A DNA stretch of 64,000 nt from Azospira inquinata (lineage in GTDB: Bacteria; Pseudomonadota; Gammaproteobacteria; Burkholderiales; Rhodocyclaceae). Position numbers and translations under genes: made by a program. The stretch is taken from assembly GCF_018905915.1 (NCBI RefSeq), contig NZ_CP064782.1, forward strand, positions 1,798,001-1,862,000, written 5' to 3'. The notes under the pieces were generated by a model. It did no database searches. It saw only the letters and a list, made by a program, of their open reading frames with translations, and was not told the origin of the DNA. This document shows positions 6,870 through 15,286 of this stretch, piece by piece; within the stretch, counting starts at the first letter, position 1; each line of letters begins with the position of its first letter.

Positions 6870-9790
6870 TGGCAGGCCTCGCAATCCGGGTTGTCGATGG
6901 AACAGAATTTGGGGGCGGCCGGGGCCTCGGTTTCCCTTTCCTGCTCCCGGCGGCCGTCCGTGGTTTTTTCCGCCTGACTGGCCCCCAGGGTGCGCAGGTA
7001 ATAGGTGGTCTTCAGGCCCCGCAGCCAGGCCAGCTTGTAGAGTTCATCCAGCTTGCGACCGGACGGTGTGGCCAGATAGAGATTGAGGGACTGGGCCTGA
7101 TCGATCCATTTCTGGCGCCGGGAGGCCGCTTCCACCAGCCACACCGGGTCCATTTCAAAGGCCGTGGCGTAGCGGGCCTTGAGGTCTTCCGGCACCCGGT
7201 CGATGGGGGCCAGGGAACCGTCGAAATATTTCAGGTCCGCCACCATCATTTCGTCCCACAGGTCCAGGGCCTTCAAGTCCCGCACCAGGGCCGGATTGAC
7301 TACGGTAAATTCCCCGGAGAGGTTGGATTTGACGTAAAGGTTCTGGTAGTCCGGCTCTATGCCCTGGGAGACCCCCACAATGTTGGAAATGGTGGCGGTG
7401 GGGGCGATGGCCACGCAGTTGGAATTGCGCATGCCCTTGTCCAGCACCCGGCGGCGCAGGGCATCCCAATCCAGGGTCTGGTGCCGATCCACTTCCAGGA
7501 AATTCCGGGCCGGGTCGTCACTCAGATGGCTGCGGGCTTCCGCCAGCCGGTCCAGGGTGTCCGGAGGCAGAATGCCCTGGCTCCACAGGCTGCCCTGGTA
7601 GCTGGGATAGGTGCCCCGTTCTTCCGCCAGTTCGGTGGAGGTCCAGTAGGCGTGGTAGCACACCGCTTCCATGGATCGGTCGGCAAAGGCCACGGCCTCC
7701 GGGGAGGCGTAGGCCAGGCCCAGGGCGTGGAGGCAGTCGGCAAAGCCCATGATGCCCATGCCCACGGGGCGATGGCGCAGATTGGCGTTGCGCGCCTTGG
7801 GGGTGGCGTAATAGTTGAGGTCGATGACGTTGTCCAGCATGCGCAGGGCGGTGCGCACCGTGCGTTGCAGCTTTTCCTGGTCCAGGCCGCCCCGGGCTAC
7901 GTCCAGGTGGGCGGCCAGATTGATGGAGCCCAGATTGCAGACGGCGGTTTCCGTGGCCGAGGTGTTGAGGGTGATTTCGGTGCACAGGTTGGAACTGTGC
8001 ACTATCCCCTTGTGCTGCTGGGGCGAACGCAGATTGCAAGGGTCCTTGAAGGTGACCCAGGGATGGCCGGTTTCAAAGAGCATGGTGAGCATGCGGCGCC
8101 ACAGCTGGACGGCGGACACCTTCTTGAAATGCTTCAGCTCCCCCCGGGCGGCCCGGTCTTCGTAGGCCTGGTAGGCGGTGTCGAAATCCCAGCCGTATTT
8201 GTCGTGGAGGTCCGGGGTCTCGTCCGGGGAAAAGAGGGTCCATTCCCCCCCGGCCATGACCCGCTCCATGAACAGGTCCGGAATCCAGTGGGCGGTGTTC
8301 ATGTCGTGGGTGCGGCGCCGTTCGTCCCCGGTGTTTTTGCGCAGTTCCAGGAATTCCTCGATGTCCAGGTGCCAGGTTTCCAGGTAGGCACACACCGCCC
8401 CCTTGCGCTTGCCCCCCTGGTTCACCGCCACGGCGGTGTCATTGACCACCTTGAGGAAGGGAATCACCCCCTGGCTCTTGCCGTTGGTGCCCTTGATGCG
8501 GGCCCCCAGGGCCCGTACCGGGGTCCAGTCGTTGCCCAGGCCGCCGGCGTATTTTTGCAGCAGGGCGTTTTCCTTGACGGCCTGGTAAATGCCCTCCAGG
8601 TCGTCACTGGTGGTGGTCAGGTAGCAGGAGGAAAGCTGGGGATGGCGGGTGCCCGCGTTGAACAGGGTGGGGGTGGAGCACATGAAATCGAAGCGGGAGA
8701 GCAGGTGGTAAAACTCCACCGCCCGGGCCTCCCGATCCACCTCGTTCAAGGCCAGGCCCATGGCCACCCGCATGAAAAAGACCTGGGGCAGTTCAATGCG
8801 CCGTTCCTCGATGTGGAGGAAGTAGCGGTCATAAAGGGTTTGCAGCCCCAGGTAGGTGAATTGGAGATCCCGCTCCCCCTCCAGGGCGCAGGCCAGCTGG
8901 GTCAGGTCGAATTCCAGCAGGCGGGGGTCCAGGAGTTCCGCTGCCACCCCCAGGCGGATGAATTCGGGGAAATAGTCCCCGTAGCGCTGGGCCATGTCGG
9001 CCTGGAATACCTCTTCCCCCAGCACCTCCCGGCGCAGGGCGTGGAGTTGTAGGCGGGCCGTGGCCTGGTCATAGGCCGGGTCCCGCTCGATGAGGCTGCG
9101 GGCGGCCAGCACCAGGGCTTGATGCACCTCCGCCAGCTTCACCCCGTCATAGAGATTGCGCAGGGCCTGTTCCCAGATCAGGGCCGGGTCCGCGTCTGGC
9201 AATCCCTGGCAAGCGGCCTGGCAGAGGGCCAGCAGGGCCTGCCGGTCCAGGGGGCGGCGCACCGGGCCGTCCACCACGTGGAGCACCGGGGCTTCCTCTT
9301 CCCGGGGCTGGGCCTGGGCCGCCTGGGCGGCCCGTTCGGCGGCCCGCCGTTCCCGGTAGAGCACGTAGGCCCGGGCCACATCGTGTTCCCCGGCCCGCAT
9401 TAGGGCCAGTTCCACCTGATCCTGGATGTCTTCGATATGCACCGTGCCCCCGTCCGGGAGGCGGCGAGTGAGGGCCTGAATGGCGTCTCCGGTGAGGCGC
9501 AGCACCCGGTCCCGGATGCGGGCCGAGGCGGCCCCCTGGGCGCCGCTCACGGCGAGGAAGGCCTTGGTCATGGCCAGGGCGATTTTGTCCGGGTTAAAGG
9601 CCACCACGGCGCCGTTGCGGCGGATGACCTGGAGCCCCAGTACGGTCTGGCGACAGGACTCGGAGAGGGCCTGGAAGGCCAGGCCGAAGGGGCTGGTGGC
9701 GTTGGCCTCGGTCTCAGGGGCTGGGCCGGCGGTAATGCTGGAAGGTGGTAGAGATGGGCCCCGTTGGGCGGTGGAACTGGCTTGCTGCAT
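6866..9790 (-). CDS. nrdA: Class Ia ribonucleotide reductase large subunit NrdA
   Basis: Catalytic alpha subunit (974 residues) that reduces ribonucleoside diphosphates. An N-terminal ATP-cone is present (VIRRNGAVVAFNPDKIALAM onward), followed by the R1 domains. Active-site pieces are visible: HPQLSSCYLTT (first redox Cys), SSNLCTEI (radical Cys and Glu), TAVCNLGSIN (second redox Cys) and PTATISNIVG. The tail ends in CEAC, the shuttle cysteine pair. The start at 9790 is supported by GGGGAG six bases upstream; the open frame extends further upstream only through the leader. Expression is predicted to be repressed by cobalamin through the upstream riboswitch. Confidence 0.97.
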   Translation of the reverse strand: MQQASSTAQRGPSLPPSSITAGPAPETEANATSPFGLAFQALSESCRQTVLGLQVIRRNGAVVAFNPDKIALAMTKAFLAVSGAQGAASARIRDRVLRLTGDAIQALTRRLPDGGTVHIEDIQDQVELALMRAGEHDVARAYVLYRERRAAERAAQAAQAQPREEEAPVLHVVDGPVRRPLDRQALLALCQAACQGLPDADPALIWEQALRNLYDGVKLAEVHQALVLAARSLIERDPAYDQATARLQLHALRREVLGEEVFQADMAQRYGDYFPEFIRLGVAAELLDPRLLEFDLTQLACALEGERDLQFTYLGLQTLYDRYFLHIEERRIELPQVFFMRVAMGLALNEVDREARAVEFYHLLSRFDFMCSTPTLFNAGTRHPQLSSCYLTTTSDDLEGIYQAVKENALLQKYAGGLGNDWTPVRALGARIKGTNGKSQGVIPFLKVVNDTAVAVNQGGKRKGAVCAYLETWHLDIEEFLELRKNTGDERRRTHDMNTAHWIPDLFMERVMAGGEWTLFSPDETPDLHDKYGWDFDTAYQAYEDRAARGELKHFKKVSAVQLWRRMLTMLFETGHPWVTFKDPCNLRSPQQHKGIVHSSNLCTEITLNTSATETAVCNLGSINLAAHLDVARGGLDQEKLQRTVRTALRMLDNVIDLNYYATPKARNANLRHRPVGMGIMGFADCLHALGLAYASPEAVAFADRSMEAVCYHAYWTSTELAEERGTYPSYQGSLWSQGILPPDTLDRLAEARSHLSDDPARNFLEVDRHQTLDWDALRRRVLDKGMRNSNCVAIAPTATISNIVGVSQGIEPDYQNLYVKSNLSGEFTVVNPALVRDLKALDLWDEMMVADLKYFDGSLAPIDRVPEDLKARYATAFEMDPVWLVEAASRRQKWIDQAQSLNLYLATPSGRKLDELYKLAWLRGLKTTYYLRTLGASQAEKTTDGRREQERETEAPAAPKFCSIDNPDCEACQ

Positions 9791-9793
9791 GAA

Positions 9794-9823
9794 GACTCCC
9801 CGTATGCGAGCGGAACGGGGGTC
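9794..9823 (-). promoter_or_regulatory. Shine-Dalgarno-sequestering hairpin of nrdA
   Basis: On the minus strand GACCCCCG (9823-9816) can pair with CGGGGAGTC (9802-9794), giving eight base pairs with one bulged A across a 13-base loop. The 3' arm contains the GGGGAG ribosome site of nrdA. This is the expected expression platform for a riboswitch that works by blocking translation. There is no strong U-tract terminator between the riboswitch and nrdA. The pairing is seen in the sequence; its use as the switch is inference. Confidence 0.6.
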
Positions 9824-9942
9824 GGAGAAGGTCTGGAGCGGGCCGGAATGGGGCAGATAGCCCCGGGCACGGTTCCCGGGCGGACGGGCCGACCGGGCCA
9901 GCCTTCCGGGAGACACCCCGCTCCTGGTAAGCAAATGAACGT

Positions 9943-10148
9943 GGCGAGGGCAGGTCTCCTGGCTTGCGGGTCAATGTCGCCCGGCCTTGTTGCCACGAAC
10001 CTTCCCGGAAGAGGCTTCCAGTGGTTCGGGTCCGGCCGGGGACTCACCGCCTACAGTTGCGGGGGCAGCTCCGGAATGGGGCCCACCGGGGTGGGCGCCG
10101 CACCGGATTCCCTTTTACTTCCCCTTGGGGGGAACCGTCGCGTGGGGC
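9943..10148 (-). promoter_or_regulatory. Cobalamin (AdoCbl) riboswitch upstream of nrdA
   Basis: On the minus strand the leader carries the hallmarks of the cobalamin aptamer in order: AGGGAATCCGGTGC (about 10112-10099), GAGCTGCCCCCGCAACTGTA (about 10073-10054), TTCCGGGAAGGTTCGTGGCA, GGCCGGGCGACATTGACCCG, and the B12-box end AAGCCAGGAGACCTGCC (about 9965-9949). Binding of adenosylcobalamin should lower nrdAB expression. This class of riboswitch is known to control B12-independent isozymes, including ribonucleotide reductases, in other bacteria. Boundaries are approximate. Confidence 0.96.
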
Positions 10149-10150
10149 CT

Positions 10151-10179
10151 ATGTTGCCCCGGCCCCAGGATGACGTCAA
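10151..10179 (-). promoter_or_regulatory. Candidate nrdA promoter
   Basis: On the minus strand TTGACG (10179-10174) is followed after exactly 17 bases by CAACAT (10156-10151). The -35 is near consensus and the -10 is weak. Transcription would start at about 10144, just where the riboswitch begins, and the element lies between the gntR stop and the aptamer. The position fits well; the match alone is moderate. Confidence 0.5.
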
Positions 10180-10189
10180 GATTGAAATA

Positions 10190-10945
10190 CTAAATGTAGT
10201 GTGCTATCGGCGTATCGCCACTATAGGTAGTGGTTGTGGGCCGCTCTCCCCGGGGTGGGGGCGTGTTCCCCGTATCCCCACGGGATGGGACCGCCTGGGG
10301 CGTGGCGGGGCGAAAGCGGGGGGCATCCGCCCCCGCCAGATTGCCCAGGGCGGCGGCCCGTTCCCGGGCCAGACGCCGGGTCAGGCGGGTGGCCCCTTCC
10401 ACATCCCCCCGGGCCAGGCAGGGGCAGAGTTCCTCCTGGGCCGCGGTGAAAATGCTCTGATTGAGGCGTCGGAATTCCGGTCCCCAGCCCAGGAGCAGCT
10501 TGTCCCCCAGGGCCCGGATTACGTCTTCCAGATACAGATTGCCCGCCGATTCCATGAGCCGGTCGTAGAAGTTTTCCTCCGGCGCCTGGGGCCGGTCCTG
10601 ATGCAGGCCCAGGCCAAAGCCCCGGCGTCGGGCAGCCTGCTGGACGGTGAAGGTTTCCACTAGGGTGAGCACGGTGAGCAGCTCGTCCAGGTCCCGGGGG
10701 GAGAGGCGGGCCACGGTGCATTCCTGACGCACCCCGTTGCGCAGATGGATGCAGAGCAGGCCTTCGTGGGCCAGCACCTTCACTGCTTCCCGCACCGGGG
10801 TGCGGCTCACCCCGTATTCCCGGGCGATGGCCCCCTCGTCCAGGGGCGTGCCCGGCGCCAGCTGGTGCTTGAAAATGCGCTCCCGCAGGGAATCCGCAAT
10901 GCCTTCGTAGAGGGCGCGGGGGTGATCGTGGCGGTCCGTGTGCAT
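10190..10945 (-). CDS. GntR-family transcriptional regulator (FCD-like)
   Basis: A 251-residue regulator. The N-terminal winged helix (about residues 8-75) contains LDEGAIAREYGVSRTPVREA and VLAHEGLL, diagnostic of GntR. The central part is helical, as in the FadR/FCD effector domain, and the last 40 residues are low-complexity and probably disordered. The ATG at 10945 follows AGGAGA; a longer frame upstream lacks such a site. It is divergent from the ScfR-type regulator and lies directly upstream of the nrdA leader on the same strand. The effector is unknown. FCD members usually sense small organic acids or amino acids. Confidence 0.85.
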   Translation of the reverse strand: MHTDRHDHPRALYEGIADSLRERIFKHQLAPGTPLDEGAIAREYGVSRTPVREAVKVLAHEGLLCIHLRNGVRQECTVARLSPRDLDELLTVLTLVETFTVQQAARRRGFGLGLHQDRPQAPEENFYDRLMESAGNLYLEDVIRALGDKLLLGWGPEFRRLNQSIFTAAQEELCPCLARGDVEGATRLTRRLARERAAALGNLAGADAPRFRPATPQAVPSRGDTGNTPPPRGERPTTTTYSGDTPIAHYI

Positions 10946-11211
10946 GGGGGTCTCCTGAAAATTCGGTATTCCCGACGCCGGTGGATCCCAAGGGCCCGTG
11001 GCGGGGGGCACCGTGCCCCCGGATCCGGCTTGCCAAGCGCCGGGAATGTTTGCAATATACGCATCCCAAAAATGGCGTAAATAACTGAAATGGCGAAGAT
11101 AATCGAAGGTTTTTCCGGAGTTTTGCGAATTTTGCGAATGGGGCCGGTCCCCGGCTCCCAGGGACGGGGCTTCCGGGGCCGGGGGCTGTCTTTTGCCGGG
11201 GCGGGGCGGCC
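10946..11211. promoter_or_regulatory. Divergent control region with two sets of direct repeats
   Basis: Between the two regulators lie (a) two adjacent 18-base copies at 11070-11087 and 11088-11105, 14 of 18 identical, each beginning AAATGGCG, and (b) two adjacent perfect 9-base copies of TTTTGCGAA at 11121-11138. A further TTTGCAA lies at 11049-11055. RamB/ScfR-type regulators are known to bind TTTGC-containing sites, so set (b) may be an autoregulatory operator for the plus-strand gene. Set (a) could serve the GntR protein. Both assignments are inference. Confidence 0.5.
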
Positions 11212-12654
11212 ATGAAAAAATCCTTCATGGGGGTGCGCTTGAAACGCCTGCGGGAGGAGCGTCAGCTCACCCAGGTGGCCCTGGCCCGGGCCCTGGGCCT
11301 GTCTCCCAGCTACCTCAATCAGCTGGAACAGAACCAGCGCCCCCTCACGGTGTCCGTGCTGCTCAAGCTCAACGGGGTGTTCGGGGTGGATGTGCAGCGC
11401 TTTGCCGAGGACGACGAGGCCCGGCTGGTGACCGAATTGCAGGATGTGCTGGCCGAGGCCCCCGGCGGGGAAGGGGTGTCCCAGGCGGAAATCCGGGAAT
11501 TGGCCAGCGCCATGCCCGCCCTGGCCCGGGCCTTTCTTGGCCTGCATCGCCGTTATCGCCAGGGGGCGGAGCAGGTGGCTGCCCTGTCCGCCCGGCTCGG
11601 GGGCACGGGGGAGGGGACGGTGGCCGCCCCCGCGCCCTTTGAGGAGGTGCGGGATTTGTTTTACGCCCGCCATAACCACGTGGCGGAGCTGGATGCTCTG
11701 GCGGAACAGTGCTGGGCCCAATGGGGCCTGACCCCAGGGGATACGGCCCCGGCCCTGGCGGACATCCTGGCCCGGCGCCATGGGGTAAAGGTGGTTCTGG
11801 GGGACAGCCGGGAGACGGGGGCGGCAAGGCCGGAGGCCCCCGGGGAAGCCCTGCGTCGTTACGATGCCCGCCAGCGCCTGCTCACCCTGGCGCCCCACCT
11901 CAATCCGGGTCAGCGGGCCTTTCAGTTGGCTACCCAGTTAGCCTTCCTCGAAGGGAGGGAGGTGATCCAGCGCCTGGCGGCGGAGGCGGACCTGTCCGGG
12001 GAGGAAGCCCGGCGCCTGGCCCGCATCGGCCTGGCCAACTATTTTGCCGGGGCCCTGCTGCTGCCCTACGCCCCCTTCCTGGCTGCCGCCGAAAGTCTGG
12101 GCTACGACATCGAACGCCTGGGGCGCCGCTTCGGCGTGGGCTTTGAAAGCGTCTGCCACCGCCTCTCCACCCTGCAACGGCCCGACGCCCGGGGAGTGCC
12201 CTTTTTCTTTGTGCGGGTGGATCGGGCGGGCAATATTTCCAAACGCCAGTCCGCCACGGATTTCCACTTCTCCCGGGTGGGGGGCAGTTGCCCCCTGTGG
12301 AATGTGTACGAGGCCTTTGCCCAGCCCGGCCGCATCCTCACCCAGCTGGCTGCCATGCCCGACGGCCGGGCCTATTTCTGGCTGGCCCGCACTGTGCGTC
12401 GGGGCTACCAGGGCTGGGGCGCCCCGGGCAAAACCTTTGCCGTGGGCCTGGGCTGCGATCTGGCCTACGCCCACCGGCTGGTCTATTCCCATGGCCTGGA
12501 TTTGCAGGACCCGGCGGCCCGTACCCCCATCGGTGCGGGCTGCAAGGTCTGCGAACGGGCAGACTGTCCCCAGCGGGCCTTCCCTCCCCTGGGCCGCCCC
12601 CTGGCGGTGGACGAAGACCGAACCAGCTTTGTGCCCTATCCGGTGGGGGGCTGA
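11212..12654 (+). CDS. ScfR/RamB-type short-chain fatty acid regulator (XRE + IrrE-like domains)
   Basis: A 480-residue regulator. Residues 7-60 are an XRE helix-turn-helix (RLKRLREERQLTQVALARAL, SPSYLNQLEQNQRPLT). The middle resembles the ImmA/IrrE peptidase-like domain, but the HExxH position reads TQLAFLEGRE, so catalysis is probably lost. The C-terminus holds a DUF2083-like region with a Cys cluster, CKVCERADC (about 444-452). Relatives control acetate, propionate and glyoxylate genes according to acyl-CoA state. The ATG at 11212 is the first in frame with the HTH. Acetaldehyde and acetyl-CoA from ethanolamine could be relevant, but no target gene is adjacent. Confidence 0.82.
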   Translation: MKKSFMGVRLKRLREERQLTQVALARALGLSPSYLNQLEQNQRPLTVSVLLKLNGVFGVDVQRFAEDDEARLVTELQDVLAEAPGGEGVSQAEIRELASAMPALARAFLGLHRRYRQGAEQVAALSARLGGTGEGTVAAPAPFEEVRDLFYARHNHVAELDALAEQCWAQWGLTPGDTAPALADILARRHGVKVVLGDSRETGAARPEAPGEALRRYDARQRLLTLAPHLNPGQRAFQLATQLAFLEGREVIQRLAAEADLSGEEARRLARIGLANYFAGALLLPYAPFLAAAESLGYDIERLGRRFGVGFESVCHRLSTLQRPDARGVPFFFVRVDRAGNISKRQSATDFHFSRVGGSCPLWNVYEAFAQPGRILTQLAAMPDGRAYFWLARTVRRGYQGWGAPGKTFAVGLGCDLAYAHRLVYSHGLDLQDPAARTPIGAGCKVCERADCPQRAFPPLGRPLAVDEDRTSFVPYPVGG

Positions 12655-12672
12655 GGGGGGAGGCCTAGGCGC

Positions 12673-14394
12673 CTAAAACAAGAAGTAGCGTTGGGACAGG
12701 GGCAGGGTCTGGGCGGGCTGGCAGGTGATGGGAACCCCGTCAATGCTGACTTCGTAGCTCACCGGGTCCACTTCCACGTGTGGCGTCAGGTCGTTGAGGC
12801 GCATGTCCTTTTTGCCCACGGTGCGGCAGTTTTTCACCGGCGCCACCAAGCGGTTCAGCCCCAGTTTTTCCCGGATGCCCCCTTCGTAGGCGGCGCCGGA
12901 GACGAAGGTGAAACAGCTGCGGGGGGCGGCCAGGCCGTAAGCGCCGAACATGGGCCGCATGATGACTGGCTGGGGCGTGGGGATGGAGGCGTTGGGGTCC
13001 CCCATTTTGGCGGCGGCAATGACCCCGCCTTTCAGCACGTAATCCGGTTTGACGCCGAACAGGGCCGGATTCCAGATCACCAGATCCGCCAGTTTCCCAG
13101 GCTCCAGGGAACCCACGTAGGTGGAGATGCCGTGGGTGATGGCTGGGTTGATGGTGTATTTGGCCACATAGCGCTTGGCGCGGAAGTTGTCGTTATCCTC
13201 CCCGGCGGCTTCCGGCAGCTGGCCCCGTTGTTTCTTCATTTTGTCGGCAGTCTGCCAGGCTCGGATGATGACTTCCCCCGGCCGTCCCATGGCCTGGGAA
13301 TCGGAGTTCAGGATAGATATGGCGCCCATGTCATGGAGCACATCTTCCGCCGCCAGGGTACCAAAGCGGATTCGGGACCGGGCGAAGGCCACGTCTTCCG
13401 GCAAGTGGGGGTCCAGGTGATGGCAGACCATGATCATGTCCAGATGCTCGTCGATCACGTTCTTGGTGAAAGGCATGGTAGGACTGGTGGAGGACGGCAT
13501 CACATTAGGGAATCCGGCGGCCTTGATAATGTCCGGCGCATGGCCACCGCCCGCCCCTTCCGTGTGATAGGTATGGATGGCCCTTCCGGCGATGGCGTTC
13601 ATGGTGCTTTCGAAATATCCGGCCTCGTTCAGGGTATCGGTGTGGATGCAGACCTGAACATCGTAGGCATCCGCCACCTGGAGACAGGTATGGATGGCGG
13701 CAGGAGTGCTGCCCCAGTCCTCATGCAGCTTCATACCGATGGCTCCGGCCCGGATTTGTTCTTCCAGGGGGGCGGGGGAAGCGCAGTTGCCCTTGCCGAG
13801 AAAGCCGAAATTCATGGGAAAGGCTTCCACCGCCTCCAGCATTTTTTGCAGATTGAATTCCCCGGGGGAGCAGGTGGTGGCATAGGTGCCCACGGCGGGG
13901 CCGACGCCGCCGCCGATCATGGTGGTCATTCCGGCGTAAAGGGAGGTTTCCACCTGTTGGGGGCAGATGTAATGGACATGGGTATCCACTCCGCCAGCGG
14001 TGACGATTTTGCCTTCCGCCGATACCACTTCCGTTCCGGCGCCCACTACCAGGGCCGGGTGTACCCCATCCATGATGTCTGGATTGCCCGACTTGCCGAT
14101 GGCGACGATCTTGCCTTCCTTGATGCCGATATCGGCCTTGACGATGCCCCAGTAGTCCAGAATCAGGGCATTGGTGAGCACCATGTCCAAAGCCCCGTTT
14201 TTGTTGGTCATGGCGGTGTTTTGCCCCATCCCGTCCCGGATGGTTTTACCGCCGCCGAATTTCATTTCGTCCCCGTAGGTGGTGTAGTCCCGCTCCACTG
14301 CGATGAACAGATCGGTATCGCCAAGGCGCACCTTGTCGCCCGTGCTGGGGCCGTACATGGCCGCATATTCCTGACTTGAAAGTTCCACGCTCAT
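12673..14394 (-). CDS. ureC: Urease alpha subunit UreC
   Basis: Catalytic subunit (573 residues) of nickel urease, which splits urea to ammonia and carbamate. Nickel and active-site segments are present: the HVHYICPQQ metal site, [12 protein letters not shown] with the Lys that becomes carbamylated, [26 protein letters not shown], and the flap [15 protein letters not shown] with its Cys and His. Length and both ends match the family. The start overlaps the ureB stop by four bases. It is the last gene of a ureA-ureB-ureC operon and converges with the ScfR-type gene 18 bases away. Confidence 0.98.
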   Translation of the reverse strand: MSVELSSQEYAAMYGPSTGDKVRLGDTDLFIAVERDYTTYGDEMKFGGGKTIRDGMGQNTAMTNKNGALDMVLTNALILDYWGIVKADIGIKEGKIVAIGKSGNPDIMDGVHPALVVGAGTEVVSAEGKIVTAGGVDTHVHYICPQQVETSLYAGMTTMIGGGVGPAVGTYATTCSPGEFNLQKMLEAVEAFPMNFGFLGKGNCASPAPLEEQIRAGAIGMKLHEDWGSTPAAIHTCLQVADAYDVQVCIHTDTLNEAGYFESTMNAIAGRAIHTYHTEGAGGGHAPDIIKAAGFPNVMPSSTSPTMPFTKNVIDEHLDMIMVCHHLDPHLPEDVAFARSRIRFGTLAAEDVLHDMGAISILNSDSQAMGRPGEVIIRAWQTADKMKKQRGQLPEAAGEDNDNFRAKRYVAKYTINPAITHGISTYVGSLEPGKLADLVIWNPALFGVKPDYVLKGGVIAAAKMGDPNASIPTPQPVIMRPMFGAYGLAAPRSCFTFVSGAAYEGGIREKLGLNRLVAPVKNCRTVGKKDMRLNDLTPHVEVDPVSYEVSIDGVPITCQPAQTLPLSQRYFLF

Positions 14395-14765
14395 GCTGAT
14401 TGCTCCTCTAGAAAGCCAGCGCTCCGGGCTTTATCCAGCGCCCGGGGCAGGGAATCGGGATGGGTCTGACCGTCAGTTAGCCGGTTTAAACCGAACACCG
14501 CACCCTTGCCCCCGATCCGCACCAGGTGAACCTCTTTGCGTTCCCCTGGCTCGAAACGAATGGCGGCGCCGGAGGGAAGGTCAGGGCGAAAACCAAAGGC
14601 TGCTTGACGGTCGAAGGCGAGGAAGCGGTTGGCTTCAAAAAAATGGAAGTGGGAACCCACCTGGATGGGGCGGCTGCCCCGGTTTTCCACGGACAGGCAT
14701 CGAGTTTCCTGCCCCTGATTCAAGATGCGTGGGGTGTTTCCACAAATGACTTCGCCGGGTTTCAT
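14391..14765 (-). CDS. ureB: Urease beta subunit UreB
   Basis: A 124-residue structural subunit. The conserved N-terminus [16 protein letters not shown] and central [18 protein letters not shown] are typical, as is [19 protein letters not shown]. It has no catalytic residues of its own and packs with UreA and UreC. It ends inside the ureC start (ATGA overlap) and begins 17 bases after ureA. The C-terminal 20 residues extend a little beyond the usual 100-105 residue length. Confidence 0.97.
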   Translation of the reverse strand: MKPGEVICGNTPRILNQGQETRCLSVENRGSRPIQVGSHFHFFEANRFLAFDRQAAFGFRPDLPSGAAIRFEPGERKEVHLVRIGGKGAVFGLNRLTDGQTHPDSLPRALDKARSAGFLEEQSA

Positions 14766-14782
14766 GATGATTTCCTTCTGAT

Positions 14783-15085
14783 TCAGCGGATGGGGTGGTG
14801 GACGGTGACTAGCTTGGTGCCATCATCAAAGGTGGCCTCCACCTGGACTTGACGGAGCATTTCCGCCACCCCGTCCATGACCTGCTCCCGGCTTACCAGG
14901 GTGGCGCCTAGGCTGACCGCTTCCTTGACGGTCTTGCCTTCCCTGGCCATTTCCATGACCTCTGAGGCAATCAGGGCGATGGCTTCCACGTAGTTCAGTT
15001 TCAGCCCCTTCTCTCGACGCTCCTTGGCCAGATTGCCAGCCGTGTGCAACATCAGTTTTTCCAATTCCCTGGGGGTGAGATGCAT
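14783..15085 (-). CDS. ureA: Urease gamma subunit UreA
   Basis: A 100-residue structural subunit, exactly the family length when started at [13 protein letters not shown]. The open frame continues upstream to 15259, but the ATG at 15085 has GGGAG about nine bases upstream and matches the family start. [20 protein letters not shown] and [14 protein letters not shown] are characteristic. First gene of ureABC. No ureD, ureE, ureF or ureG lies next to it in this window, so nickel insertion must rely on genes elsewhere. Confidence 0.97.
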   Translation of the reverse strand: MHLTPRELEKLMLHTAGNLAKERREKGLKLNYVEAIALIASEVMEMAREGKTVKEAVSLGATLVSREQVMDGVAEMLRQVQVEATFDDGTKLVTVHHPIR

Positions 15086-15204
15086 GTCTGTGGCTCCCTG
15101 CTTGACTGAAGATGAAGCAGAGTATGAAGAAAATAAAAAACGTATTACATACGCGAGATGGCGTAGATGGGGCGAGATAAAAGGGGGCGGAGGCTCAATG
15201 GAAA
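15086..15204. promoter_or_regulatory. ureABC promoter region
   Basis: An AT-rich stretch between ureA and the metE terminator. It contains a perfect 5-bp inverted repeat CGTAT-TAC-ATACG (15141-15153) and the motif ATGGCGTAGAT (15158-15168), closely matching ATGGCGTAAAT between the gntR and scfR genes (11072-11082). I could not identify a confident -35/-10 pair on the minus strand. Confidence 0.4.
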
Positions 15205-15205
15205 T

Positions 15206-15238
15206 AAAAAAAGCCGCCCCTTCGCTAAAAGGCGCGGC
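15206..15238 (-). terminator. Terminator after metE
   Basis: On the minus strand GCCGCGCC pairs with GGGGCGGC (seven of eight) around a ten-base loop, followed by seven T. It lies about 50 bases downstream of the metE stop and upstream of the ureA promoter region, separating the two units. Confidence 0.85.
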
Positions 15239-15286
15239 GGAAAAGGGGGGAAGCCGCAAGCACCCCCCCGAGGGTTGGGGAAGAAG

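Noticed and set aside
6683..9052. A 789-codon plus-strand frame opposite nrdA and nrdB.
   Set aside because: It mirrors the codon structure of nrdA, has no recognisable domain, and nrdA is certain from its motifs.
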